From: Physcomitrium patens
Lineage: Eukaryota > Streptophyta > Bryopsida > Funariales > Funariaceae
Direction of reading: 5' to 3'
Assembly (NCBI RefSeq): GCF_000002425.4
Contig: NC_037275.1
Span: 6,528,607-6,592,606, forward strand
DNA length: 64,000 nt
In this document: positions 34,101 to 46,985 of the stretch, one piece after another
Position numbering within the stretch: position 1 is the stretch's first letter
Layout of the letters: every line of letters begins with the position of its first letter
Program-made: the position numbers and the translations under genes
Notes under the pieces: model-generated
Told to the model about the DNA's origin: nothing
The model's database searches: none
What the model saw: only the letters and a program-made list of their open reading frames with translations

Positions 34101-37100
34101 ATTTATTTCCAACTCCATTCCTTGTCCTTGTCCTCTTTCTTTGGCCTCATTCCTATTCTCCATCATTTGTCTCCAATCTCATTCTTAGTCCTTGTTCTCT
34201 GACTTTGGCTTCATTCCTAACTTCCATCATTTATGTCCCGTCCCATTCCTAGATCTCATCCATTGTCTTTGGCCTCGTTCGTATTCTCATCTTTATTTCA
34301 ACTCAATTTCTATTCCTCGTCCTCTTTCTTTGGCTTCATTCCTACTCTCCATCATTTATCTCCAATCTCATTCTTAGCCCTTGTTCTCTGTCTTTGGCTT
34401 TGTTCCTAATTTCCATTATTTATGTCTCACCCCATTCCTAGTCCTCAAGCACTATCTTTGGCCTCGTTGCTATTATCGATCATTTATCTCCAACTCCATT
34501 CCTAGCCCTCGTCCTCTTTTTTTGGCCTCATTTCTACTCTCCATCATTTATTTGTAATCCCATTCTTAGCCCTTGTCCTTTGTCTTTAGCCTTGTTCCTA
34601 CTCTTCATCACTTATGTCCAGTCACATTCTTAGCCCTTATCTTCTGTCTTTGGCCTCATTCTTATTGTCCATCATTTATCTTCAACTCCATTCCTAACCC
34701 TTGTCCTCATTTTTTGGCCTCATTTCACTCTCCATCATTTATCTTCAATCCCATTCTTAGCCCTTCTCCTCTATCTTTGGCCTCATTCTTGTTGTCTATC
34801 ATTTATCTCCAACTCCATTCTTCGCCCTCATCCTCTTTTTTTGGCCTCATTCCTGTTGTCTATCATTTATCTCCAACTCCATTCTTCGCCCTCATCCTCT
34901 TTCTTTGGCTTCATTCCTACTCTCCATCATTTATCTCCAATCCCATTTTTAGTCCTTGTCCTTTGTCTTTGGCCTCATTCCTATTGTCCATCATTTATCT
35001 CTAGCCCCATTCTTAGACTATGTCTTTTTTCTTTAGCCTTGTTCGTACCCTTCATCACTTATATCCAGCTCCATTCCTAGCCCTCATCTTCTATCTTTGG
35101 CTTCATTCCTGTTGTCCATCATTTATCTTCAACTCCATTCCTAACCCTCGTCCTCATTTTTTGGCCTCATTTCACTCTCCATCATTTATCTCTAATCCCA
35201 TTCTTAAACCTTGTCTTCTATCTTTGGGCTTGTTCCTGTTGTCTATCATTTATCTCCAATTCCATTCATCACCCTCATCCTCTTTCTTTGGCCTCATTCT
35301 TACTATCCATTATTTATCTACAATCTCAATTTTAACCCTTATCTTTTGTCTTTGGCCTCATTCCTATTCTCCATCATTTATCTCTTGCGCCATTCATAGT
35401 CTACGTCTTTTGTTTTTAGCCTCATTCCTACTCTTCATCACTTATGTCCAACCCCATTCCCAGCCCTTATCTTCTGTCTTTGGCCTCATTCCTATTGTCC
35501 ATAATTTATCTCTAGCCCCATTCTTAGTCCATGTCCTTTGTCTTTAGCCTCGTTCTTACTCTTCATCACTTATATCCAGCTCCATTCTCAGCCCTCATCT
35601 TCTGTCTTTGGCCTCATTTCTATTGTCCATCACTTATCTCCAACTCTATTCTTAGCCCTCGACCTCTTTCTTTGTCCTCATTCTTACTTTCCATCATTTA
35701 TCTCCAATCCCATTCTTAGCTCTTGTCCTTTGTATTTGGCCTCATTCCTACTCTCCATCATTTATTTCTAATTCCATTCTTAATCCTTGTTCTCTGTCTT
35801 TGGCCTCGTTCCTAATTTCCATCATTTATGTCCAGCCCCATTTCTAGCACTCATCCTTTGTCTTTGGCCTCGTTCCTATTGTCCATCATTTATCTCCGAT
35901 TCCATTCCTAGCCCTCGTTCTCTTTTCTTGGCCTCATTCCTACACTCCATCATTTATCTCCAATCCCATTCTTAGCCCTTATTCTCTGTCTTTGGCCTTG
36001 TTCCTATTGTCCATCATTTATCTCCAACTCCATTCCTAGCCCTCGTTCTCTTTCTCTGGCCTCGTTCCTACTCTCCATCATTTATCTCTAATCCCATTCT
36101 TAGCTCTTCTCCTCTGTCTTCGGCCTCGTTCCTAATTTCCATCATTTATATCCATCTCTATTCCTAGACTCATCCTTTGTTTTTGGCCTCGTTCCTATTG
36201 TCCATCATTTATCTCCAACTCCATTCTTAGCCCTTGTCCTTTTTCTATGGCTTCATTCCTACTCTCCATCATTTATCTCCAATCTCATTCTTAGTCCTTG
36301 TCCTCTGTCTTTGGCCTTGTTCCTAATTTCCATCATTTATGTCCAGTCCCATTCCTAGCCTTCATCCTCTGTCTTTGGCCTCGTTCCTATTGTCCATCAT
36401 TTATCTCCAACTCTATTCTTAGCCTTCGTCATCTTTCTTTGGCCTCATTCCTACTCTCCATCATTTATCTCCAATCTCATTCTTAGTCCTTGTCCTCTAT
36501 CTTCGACCTCGTTCCTAATTTCCGTCATTTATATCTAGTCCCATTCCTAGATTCATCCTTTATTTTTGGCCTTGTTCTTATTGTCCATCATTTATCTCCA
36601 ACTCCATTCCTATCCCTTGTCTCCTTTCTTTGGCCTCATTCCTACTCTCCATCATTTATCTACAATCTCATTCTTAGCCCTTGTTCTGTGTCTTTGGCCT
36701 TGTTTCTAATTTCCATCATTTATGTCCAACACCTTCCTAGCCCTCATCATCTGTATTTGACCTCGTTCCTATTGTCCATTATTATTTCCAACTCCATTCC
36801 TAGTCCTCGTCCTCTTTTTTTGGCCTCATTCTAACTTTCTATCATTTATCTCCAATCCCATTCTTAGCCTTTGTCCTATTTCTTTGGCTTCATTCCTATT
36901 GTCCATCAATTATCTCCAACCCCATTCTTAGCCTTTGTCGTTTGTCGTAGGCCTTGTTTCTACTCTCCATCATTTATCTCCTGCCCCATTTCAAGCCCTC
37001 ATCTTCTGTCTTTGGCCTCGTTCCTATTGTCCATCATTTAGGTCCAACTCCATTCTAAGCCCTCGTCCTCTTTCTTTGGCCTCATTCCTATTGTCCATCA

Positions 37101-39178
37101 TTTATCTCCAATACCATTCTTAGCCCTTGTCCTTTGCCTTTGGCCTCATTCCTAATTTTCATCCTTTATGTCCTGCCCCATTCTTAGCCATCATCTTCTA
37201 TCTTTGGCCTCGTTCCTATTGTCCATCATATACCTCCTACTCTGTTCCTAGCCCTCGTCTTCTTTCTTTGGCCTCATTTGTCCTCTCTATCATTTATGTC
37301 CAATCCCATTCTTAGTCCTTCTCTTATATCTTTGGCCTCATTCCAATTGTCCATCATTTATCTCTTGCTCCATTCTTAGCCTTTGTCCTTTGTCTTTGGC
37401 CTCGTTTGTATTCTCCATCATTTATCTCCAGTCCCATTCCAAGCCATCATCCTTTGTCTTTGGCCTCGTTCCTATTGTCTATCATTTATCTTCAACTCCA
37501 TTCCTAGCCCTTGTCCTCTTTCTTTGGCCTCATTCCTACTCTCCATCATTTATTTCCAATTCCATTCTTATTCCTTGTCTGCTGTCTTTGGCCTCGTTTC
37601 TAATTTCCATCATTTATGTCTAGGCCCATTCCTAGCCCTCATCCTTTGTCTTTGGCCTCGTTCCTATAATCCATCATTTATCTCCAACTCCATTCCTAGC
37701 CCTCATCGTCTTTCTTTGGTCTCATTCCTACTCTCCATCATTTATCTCGGGTCCCATTCTTAGTCCTTATTCTCAGTCTTTGGCCTCGTTCCTAATTTCC
37801 ATCATTTATGATTAGTTCCATTCCTAGCCATCATCCTCTGTCTTTGGCCTTATTCTTATTATCCATCATTTATATCCAACAGCATTCCTAGCCCTCGTCC
37901 TCTTTCTTTGGCCTCATTCCTACTCTCTATCATTTATCTCCAATCCCATTCTTTGCCCTTATTCTCTGTCTTTGGCCTCATTCCTAATTTTCATCAGTTA
38001 TGTCCAGCCCCATTCCTAGCCCTCATCCTTTCTCTTTGGCCTCGTTCCTATTGTCCATCATTTATCTCCAAAAGCATTCATAGCCCTCATCCGTTTTCTT
38101 TGGCTTCATTCCTACTCTCCATCATTTATCTCCAATCTCATTCTTAGCCCTTATTCAGTGTCTTTGGCATCATTCTTATTTTTCATCATTTATCTCCAAC
38201 TCCATTCCTAGCCCTCGTCTTCTTTCTTTGGCCTCATTCCTATTCTCCATCATTTATCTCCAGCCCCATTCTTAGCCTTCGTCCTTTGTCTTTTGCCTTG
38301 TTCCTACTCTCCATCATTTATCTCTAGCCCCATTCCTAGACCACATCCTCTGTCTTTGGCTTCATTCCTATTGTCCATCATTTATCTCCAACTCCATTCC
38401 TAGCCTTCATCCTCTTTCTTTGGCCTCATTCCTACTCTCCATCATTTATCTCCAATCTCATTCTTAGCCCTTGTTCTCTGTCTTTGGCCTCGTTCCTAAT
38501 TTTCATCATTTATGTCCAGCCCCATTCCTAGCCCTCACCCTCTGTCTTTGGCCTCGTTCCTATTGTCCATCATTTATCTCCAACTCCATTCTTAGCCCTC
38601 GTCCTCTTTCTTTGGCCTCATTCCTACTCTCCATCATTTTTCTCCAATCCCATTCTTAGTCCTTCTCATTTGTCTTTGGCCTCGTTCTTATTGTCCATCA
38701 TTTATCTCCAATAGCATTCCTAGCCCTCGTCCTCTTTCTTTGGCCTCATTCCTACTCTCCATCATTTATCTCCAGCCCTATTCTTATCCTTCGTTCTTTA
38801 TCTTTTGCCTTGTTCTTACTCTCCGTCATTTATCTCCAGTCCCATTCCAAGCCCTCATCTTCTATCTTTGGCTTCGTTCCTATTCTCTATCATTTATCTC
38901 CAACTCCATTCCTAGCCCTCGTCCTCTTTCTTTGGCCTCATTCCAACTCTCCATCATTTATCTCCAATCCCATTCTTAGCCCTTGTCATTTGTCTTTGGC
39001 CTCATTCCTATTGTCCATCATTTATCTCCAGCCTCATTCTTAGCCTTCGTCCTTTGTCTTTGGCCTTGTTTCTACTCTCCATCATTTATCTCTAGCTCCA
39101 TTCCAAGCCCTCATCCTCTGTCTTTGGCCTCGTTCCTATTCTCCATCATTTATCTCCTATCCCATTCCTAGTCCTACT
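25129..39178 (+). repeat. 64-bp satellite array, main part, with higher-order structure
   Basis: About 14 kb, roughly 219 monomers including the gap. Monomer types differ just before and after the invariant CATCATTTAT core. In 33.3-39.1 kb most of the array cycles through TAATTTCC...GTCCAG, TATTGTCC...AACTCC and TACTCTCC...AATCCC, a 3-mer of 192 bp. In about 25.9-32.2 kb a 4-mer (256 bp) prevails: TACTCTCC...AGCCCC, TATTGTCC...ACCTCC, TACTCTCC...AATCCC, TATTATCC...AGCCCC, with 3-mer stretches mixed in. Blocks are also duplicated in whole-monomer steps (27.2-27.7 kb against 28.9-29.4 kb, offset about 1664 = 26 x 64). The first five bases are the right target duplication. The pyrimidine-rich strand is plus throughout. 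No gene is present; long open frames are repeat by-products. Confidence 0.95.
32536..33281. other. Assembly gap (746 N) inside the satellite
   Basis: Unknown bases. The ~330 bp before the gap (about 32205-32535) reappear almost unchanged after it (about 33421-33751). The offset is 1216 bp, exactly 19 monomers, so the gap may hide a recent block duplication or an unmerged contig overlap. Confidence 0.95.
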
Positions 39179-40325
39179 TTCACACCTTTGTCCCCACCTA
39201 GTCCCATCTTCATCCCATCCCTTCTTCAAGTACTTTTATTTAATTAAAATAAAAATATTATATTTAAATTATTTTTTTTAAATATTCTCAAATTTAGATA
39301 TAAAATAAAAAATCTAATAATCAATTTGAAGTTTTTAAATTTAAAGTAAAAATATTGATAAGCATTTGTAATATTAAGTTTGCAGTAATCTTATTTTATT
39401 ATTTAAATTATAGTATAATTATTTTATAAAAAATAATCAAAATTAAATAAAATCTTAATATTAATTCAAAATTATTAAAATTTGTGGTTACTAAATATTT
39501 AAAAAATCTGATTATTGTAAGGATTCTTACTAAAATATTTTTATTATAAAACTCAAAAATTTTCTTAGCTCTTATATATATTTAAATATATGTTTTAAAA
39601 AATTAATTCTAATTTTAGAAATATATTGATTTGCTTAATCTTTAAAATGATATTAATCAATGAAATATGTTTAGTTGATTTATGAATTTAGTTTTGAAAT
39701 AAGTTGAGTTGCAACAATCCAAATATAATAAGAATCATAATCATAATTTTTATATTTTATATTTTATATTTATTAATATAAAATATATCTAAAATTAGAA
39801 TCTAGTTTTTAAATATTTTTATTAAATTTAAAAATATCATTAAATAATATTTATCTTTTTAATAACATATAAAATATTATTAGATGTATTCAAAATTTTA
39901 AAAATAATTTTTATTCTTATAATATTGTTTTTACAAAATTTGGGCTAAATACACAATGCTCTTTAATTCTTAGGAAAAATTCTTAAATTTTATTCAAAAT
40001 ATAAGATTAAATAAATTTAATCTTTTATTATTATAATATTTCTATTGTAAATTATTTGAATTGGTTTTTAAGATAATACTTTAGACATATAAATTTTGCA
40101 TAATAATAGATTTTATACTATATGTATAAATTTTAAAATTCAAAAATATTTCAATTAACCAATCAATATTTAAATAAAAATTAATTGTTTAAATAGAACT
40201 AAGAATAATTCTAAAAATATCATTATAAAAATATATATTTTTATGACCAAAAAGATCCAAAATAATAATGTATAATTATTATATATATTATTTTATATAT
40301 ATTATTATTTAAAAAGTTATAACTT
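39179..40325. other. AT-rich spacer right of the satellite
   Basis: After a short C-rich transition (CCCACCTAGTCCCATC to CTTCTTCAAG, about 39190-39230) the sequence is extremely AT-rich with no frame. It separates the array from the inverted flank at 40326-40541 and would be the loop of a foldback structure. Confidence 0.6.
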
Positions 40326-40541
40326 GGAGGGGATGGAATGGGGTTGGATGGAGAGGGAATGGAGATAGGATAGGGTGGGAGGAGGGTTGAGCTAGGAACA
40401 GAGACAATGGTTGGGAATGGATGATGGGGATTAAAAACAAGGTTGCGGACAAGGGTTGGATATAGGATGAATCATGAGGTGGGAAGGAAGATGTGTGGTA
40501 TTAAGAAAAATAGAATGTAGCTTTAATAACTTCCTAAATTT
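40326..40541 (-). repeat. Inverted partner of the satellite's left end
   Basis: 40326-40470 is purine-rich on plus. Its complement reads as degenerate satellite-like CT sequence (words such as CCCCATCATCC and CTCTGTTCCTAGCTC). 40469-40541 is the reverse complement of the unique left flank 14879-14950 (TTCCCACnTCATGATT and TTATTAAAGC are shared). The order flank, CT-rich, AT-rich is thus mirrored around the array. Confidence 0.65.
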
Positions 40542-40853
40542 AAAAAAATATTAAATAGATCCAAATTTTTATTAAATCAATCCACCTATCTTAATCATCA
40601 TAAAAAGAATAATGATTTCTAGATTTTTTCTATTATTATATCTGCAACCAATAAAAACCAACTACATTCATTATGATTACCATATTCTTCATCAAGGGTG
40701 GATCTATTTAGTAAAAGCATTGGTCTATTTAACATTCTCCTAAATTTATCATCTATTTTTTTATCAAATAAGCTATGAAGTTCTTGCATCAATATCTCTC
40801 TTGCAACTTGTAAGTCCTAATTGTCACAACTAATGTCTCTTCAATAACAATAT

Positions 40854-41302
40854 CTAACAATAGACCAATTTGTGATAGGCACCCCACTTTTTTATATATC
40901 TTCTAAAACTCACTTGTCCATTGTCTTGTACCACTCTAAATCTAGACATTATCCTAGACCCTATGTTGATTTGTTGTAACTTCTTCTTCTTACATCCTGC
41001 CCTAATATGTTTAAGTTGCTGCACTAAAACTGTTTTTGCTTTGAGTTTGGCATTCAAATCAACATCACCGAACTTGCCGTCTTCAAGGGACTCAACATCT
41101 GTGTTTGAATCTGTGCTCTCCACTGTTCTCTTGGTGGTCGGGACTTCATCACCTTCCTGTAACTTGCAAGTTCAGAACACGGAGATGAGGCACAAATGGA
41201 CCACATGGATTTCGTACTCCTAGAGCGGTGGTTACAACTGAGAGCTGCGACAACCCAAATGACGAAGAAGGCAAATACATGAGCAACTTGGTCCCCTCTC
41301 AT
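40854..41302 (-). CDS. Possible gene fragment with an N-terminal membrane segment, unrecognised
   Basis: On the minus strand, ATG 41302 opens a frame starting MRGDQVAHVFAFFVIWVVAA (signal anchor or signal peptide), then basic and Ser/Cys-rich residues. Near 41140 the likely continuation is in the next frame (GDEVPTTKRTVEST onward). That part is acidic, then Lys/Leu-rich (LNAKLKAKTVLVQQLKHIRA), and ends at 40854. The two parts need a one-base shift or a small intron to join, and a possible donor (GATGTAAG) follows the Lys-rich part. GC content is higher here and up to about 41960 than in the surrounding AT-rich DNA, which argues for genic origin. I do not recognise the family. It may be a first exon, a broken gene, or chance. 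Confidence 0.3.
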
Positions 41303-42180
41303 GGTGTAAACCTTGCAGCATTGCCGTGATTAGTTTCTGGACTCCGTGGATTGTTCCCACATCTCGACTAGATCTGGAAACCTGAACTACTTGTTGGGTA
41401 GTGCATATTGAATCTGATCCTTTTCACTCCTACAATTTGCTGATCTTTTATGGCAGTCTCTTGATCTAGAATTTCAGAGCTTCAATTAATTTTGATTGTC
41501 TACAGTGCCACTTGTGTGAACTCCGAAGACGCCTGACTGCAATTTCCTACGGATTTCACAACTCTTCGTCACAACCCATCCTCCAGCTAACAATGGGCAT
41601 CAAATTCAACCGTCAAAAACCAGCAGCACAATTCGCTCGTTTCTACAATATCAAAAGAATTCCACGTCTCTATGTATATGCTCAAATCTTTTACTGAAGC
41701 ATCTGGTGGAGCACACAAAATCCTCAGTCGTTGAATGCGAATCTCTCTCCAATGATCTGTAGGGAATGCATTGAAAAATAAACTTCACGATAACCAAACT
41801 AATCCTCGACATCGAACATCGACCAACTGCAGTGCGCTACACTACAAACTACCCTTCTACTCAACATTTGCTCCTTCAATCCTTCCAATTCCACACGAAT
41901 GCTTAAGCGTCTATTTTAGCAAAAATCTTTCTTACTAACAACCTCCAAGCCGCAACTTAGTTGGTATTTTGATGCAAAAAGAAAAAAAAAAGAAAAAAAA
42001 CGATGATACCACAGCAAAATAAATCTCCACTAGAAATCATTGATTCTGAAGTTCGGTTTAGATTAGAGCACATTGCTCCACATTGCCTTCTTCTCTTCTA
42101 CCAACCCAATTCCACAGCCATGCAAATTTTATCTACTGGATTATTTGAAATATGTATACTTTCATTAGCTTCAGATACAA
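41303..42180. other. GC-moderate region upstream of the 41-kb fragment
   Basis: About 650 bp (to about 41960) of ordinary base composition with no convincing frame, compatible with promoter and 5'UTR of a minus-strand gene starting at 41302. It then falls to AT-rich DNA. Confidence 0.3.
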
Positions 42181-44643
42181 TATAAGAAAGAAATAAAACA
42201 ATTAAAAATATATAAATTATATTAATTCTAATTAGATTTATTAAACTTAATTATCTTTTTATTTTTAAAAATTAAACATACATATTATGAAAAAATTAGT
42301 TGTATAAGCACATACTTATAATTTATTAAAAAAATACAAGATTTTTTTTAAAAGTATTGAAAGTAAAAATAAAAAATTGAATTAAAAATACAAAGGATTG
42401 TTAGTCAAGTTAATCTCAATGTTCAACCCATAAGAAATAAAAATTTTAAAAAATATTTAAAAGACCAATACACAACTAATGGAAAAATATGCATAATCTA
42501 GGATAAGTGCTTTAAATAATATATTTTATTTGTTAAAAAGTACAATATCAAAAATGATAATAATAATAATCATAAAGAGGATATTATTTTTGGATGATAG
42601 TGAAGAAATATTTCAAATAGGCCAACTATGTTCATTATTTAAACTAACTAAACTATTTTTTTTTAAATCCTATAATTTTTTTAATGAATTAATATAATTT
42701 AAATAAATGCCAAAGTAGACTTATTAAGCAACCTCTTTTATAAATAAGCATGTTTTAGAAATGATAATAAAAAATAAATGATTATATTTCTATATAATCA
42801 ATTAAAAATATATTACAATATTAAAATAGTGTATGTAGTGACTTCTTTTTCATATTAGAAGTCTTAAATGCATTACATTTGACCATGCTTAAAATCTCCA
42901 TATTTATTCTTCAAATATTTAATAAACATTTAGAATGGCTCAAAAGATGGTGGTTATTCCATTGCAAATAAAGCCTCCTTCATAGCTTAAGCCATTCATG
43001 ATAAAATAGATAGAATATTATCTAAGACTATTGCTATTTATTTTCTTTTATTGTCTTCCATAAATATTCCAACTTTTGCTTTTAGTGGACCTTCTTCCTT
43101 CACTATAGGAATTATATTAGAAATAACATCCTTAATAAGACTTGAGATAAGCTATATTCTCACCTCTCAATAACGCTCTACATCTTGAAATTGAAGTAAG
43201 TTCTTCTTATTCTATCTTCTATATATTTAGATCATCTTATATTCTAAATATTATGGTAATAGCATAAAGATATACCACTCATTAAAAGTAAGAGATCACT
43301 TGCATTTTTTCTTCATCCATGTTTGAAATTTGAACTTCTAATTTGGCAAGGAAATGTCCCTAGCTTATTTTTTAAAAAAATCTTTCACCATATTGTGAGC
43401 ATTATCTTTTATCTCTTAAAATGCATCTATATACTAAATCCAAAGCCTCATGATGGTATCCAATGCTCAAACAAGCTAAAAAAACCTTGTCAATATCCAT
43501 CACTAGCTTGAAGTCATGGACGTGGTCACTATCTAAGTAATTTGATGAAATAGATCAATAATAGTGATTCTTTTTATGCACTATAAAATGACTACTTGAA
43601 TACCTGCAATTATCTAAAAGCTTAAGGATAACTTGCACGTGCAACCACTACCAAACTTTAAAGTCATTAATAATCACTTTTTAATTATTACAAAGTTAAC
43701 AAGCCAACAAACAAAAAACTCTTACCACCTATCAATCCAACCTCATTTCTACAATATACTTATCAATATAGACTAGTACAATATAAAATGAGACAATGCC
43801 AAAAAACCTCTTGCAACAATACTTGCAACTAAGAAAAGGTATCAAAGACAAAAATAAAAAATATACATTAGATCATCATTATCAACAACACAAAAAATAA
43901 TAATCATAAGAAAATCAAGCAATTGACATCTACTTATAATTGATGGTTATAAATCATAAAATTTGTGATAAAAAAAATCTAAAATATAAAATATGAAAAA
44001 AAATTAATTAAAAATCACTTAAAAAACAAAAAATATTAACTAAATAAAACCTAAATACTCCAAATGATATGAAATTTAAAAATCTATAATACCATTGGTT
44101 TCTTTCGGCAACTTCTATAAAAGAATTTTTAAAATCCAAAGTTATTAATTTTAGATGTCATGTACTCTCAAGGTGAACTTCAAAACTTAGATACTCAAGA
44201 ATTTTGGTTTTTTATTTTTTTAACCTTTTTTTACCTTTTTTTATCTTTTTTTTATGCAAATTCAATGATTATGTATCTTCATTTATGATCACAAGACAAA
44301 GCATGTTTTGTCAATTAATTTGGCAACATTGCAATAAATATATGCAAATCTATCTACTACTTATTCAAATTGCCTACAAAAGCTTATTGTGATCTCATCT
44401 TCAATGAAAACTTAGTCATATTTTCAATTGATTGTGATATATGTTTGAGCACCAATATACTTTTGTACTATAACCTTACTGTACTATGTATATAAAAATG
44501 GTATCCAATATTACATACGATGGCAATATAATACTACAGTGTTCTAGCATCCAACACCATAATATTAAGACATATCTAGTGCTCAAAAAATAATACAATA
44601 AGAGTGCAATAAATTCCAAAAATAATATCTTACAAATTGAAGA

Positions 44644-44688
<45 letters not shown>

Positions 44689-45688
44689 TTTAATATGCTA
44701 CTTCACCAAAAGGCTAGTTATTGTAGCCAAGTAAAATCCTACAACAAAGGCTATTTCTCTCTTTAAACAACTTACAAGACTTGACTTGACAAGCATATCA
44801 AATCAAGCAGATTTCTCTACTTAAGTCTCTCAAACTATAGTAGGTACTAAAAAACTCAACTAATAAAAAAAACTAAATAGATGAAAATTTATTAAACTAA
44901 AATAAATTATATACATCCAATAGAATTTGGCACTTAATGCCACATCACATGACATTACATATAATACTTTAAATTTATTCAAAAGTAAAAAGATAAAAAA
45001 AAATGAAATAAAAATCTTTAAAATAATCAAAATAATTTTTAGTTAAAATAGTAAATATGTTTCAAAAAAATCTGTAAATAGCTTGAAATTAACATATATA
45101 TCTTATTAAATATCTTAAATACAAATAAAGTTAGATTTTTATATATTTTCTAATTAAAAAATTATATTTTTAAAATATAATAAATCTTGAATTTAAAAAT
45201 TACAAAAAAATTAATCAAAAAATTATTTTTTAAAATTTTATAATTATATTAGTTTAAATTAGATATTTATATATTATAATATTAATTAAAATAGATTATT
45301 TATTTAAAATATTTTATAGCATTTCAACTAATATTTTAATATATATATATATATATTAATTAATCTAAAAATAAAATATCAAAAGAAAAAAATTAAAAAT
45401 TGATTTGAAGCAATTATATCCTAAAAGTTGTCAAATATACCTTATAAATATAGGTAGTCTTTATAATTTTTCTATTGAAGCACATATCAATAAAAAATTT
45501 GAAATCCTTTTGAATATTTCTTTTATATTATAATTATTTTATTTGATGATAATTTAAAAATATTCTTATTTTTTTTATTGTATAAAAATCATATTAATTT
45601 ACTTAATATAGATATATAATTTTATAAAAAATTAGTAGGTTAGAAGATACTTTGATATATTCATAAAAAAATCTATAATTAATAAATA

Positions 45689-45726
<38 letters not shown>

Positions 45727-46247
45727 CTTAATTTATATATAATATAATTTTAAACACTTATAGTTTATTTTTATAATTTATTGAGGCAACTACTTGATTG
45801 ACATCTCCTTCTTAGTACATGGATATCTTTTTGTATATAGACCTTTCTAAAACTAGTTAATTTTTATTTTAAGTTATGATTTTTAAATTACAAATCTTAT
45901 AGTATATACACTGTATTATCATCGAAACTTGATATATCCCTATCCATTTATAATTTGAAGTCTTATATTATCTAAATCTTTATTTCTTTTGTAATTAAAT
46001 ATATTGAGACATCAATTTTTTGAATATGGAAAATATGATTTTTTTTTTTATAATATATTAATATTATTATTAAATCTTTTAAATTACAAAATATAAAAAT
46101 CTGATTTAAAATCAAAACCAATCATGTTTTATAAAGCTATATATGTAGAGAGGTGTCTACACAATAAAAAGAGACATGTCTATTTAATTACTTTTTTAAT
46201 AAAATTTTTTTAACCTTATAATTTTAACTACTATGACATACTAAAAT

Positions 46248-46285
<38 letters not shown>

Positions 46286-46376
46286 ATTCAAGCTATTTCT
46301 AAAATACTAATTTAAACAAAAAATATATATATAAAAATTTAATATAAAATATTTTAAAGTAATTTTATACTTATAA

Positions 46377-46424
<48 letters not shown>

Positions 46425-46560
46425 TCTTAGATATTTTTTATTTTCAAATTTTATATTTAAAAATTAGTTATATTTAATTTGTATTTATAAATAATTACTA
46501 ATAAACAAAAATATATAAAATTTGATTTAAATCTTTGGTTTTTTTAGCATCACTACTATA

Positions 46561-46805
46561 TTTCTTCTTTTAATTTTTTTAGTTTTTTAATTTTATATAT
46601 TTTTATTAATTTATAAATTTTAAATATATATATATATCTATTAAATTATAATAATATAGAAAATGATAAATATCTATAAAAGATTCTAAGTTGAATTTAG
46701 AAAAGACTTATAATTTTTAATATCTTTAATGAAACAACTCAAGGAAAGGAGAATCCTTCTTTTAATTTTTGTTAAATTTTTATTTTATATATTTTTTTTA
46801 ATTTA

Positions 46806-46869
<64 letters not shown>

Positions 46870-46985
46870 TAAATTATAAATGATATTATAATAATATAGA
46901 AAATAATACTTATCTATAAAAGTTTCTAAGTTGAATTTGGAAAAGACTTATAATTTTTCATATCTTTAATAAAACAACTCAAGGA
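46561..46985 (+). repeat. Tandem duplication, 240-bp step
   Basis: TATCTATAAAAG(A/T)TTCTAAG ... GACTTATAATTTTT ... AACAACTCAAGGAAAGG occurs ending near 46752 and again near 46990, exactly 240 bp apart at the TATCTATAAA anchor. The copies differ mainly in the length of the internal AT run. Confidence 0.8.

Noticed and set aside
14952-39171. Dozens of open frames of about 62 codons (and some longer) encoding FGLIPxxHHLxP-type repeats on the plus strand
   Set aside because: They recur every 192 bp in all three frames as a direct result of the 64-bp monomer (192 = 64 codons), with stops from the TAG in the CTAGCCC box. There is no start context, no splice logic, and equal openness in each frame.
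14951-39178. CRISPR-like array
   Set aside because: Monomers are contiguous and related over their whole length, with no unique spacers, and the sequence is plant nuclear DNA.
14951-39178. Centromeric satellite
   Set aside because: Single-copy genes lie within about 2 kb and 11 kb, and nothing else marks a centromere. It cannot be decided from this window.
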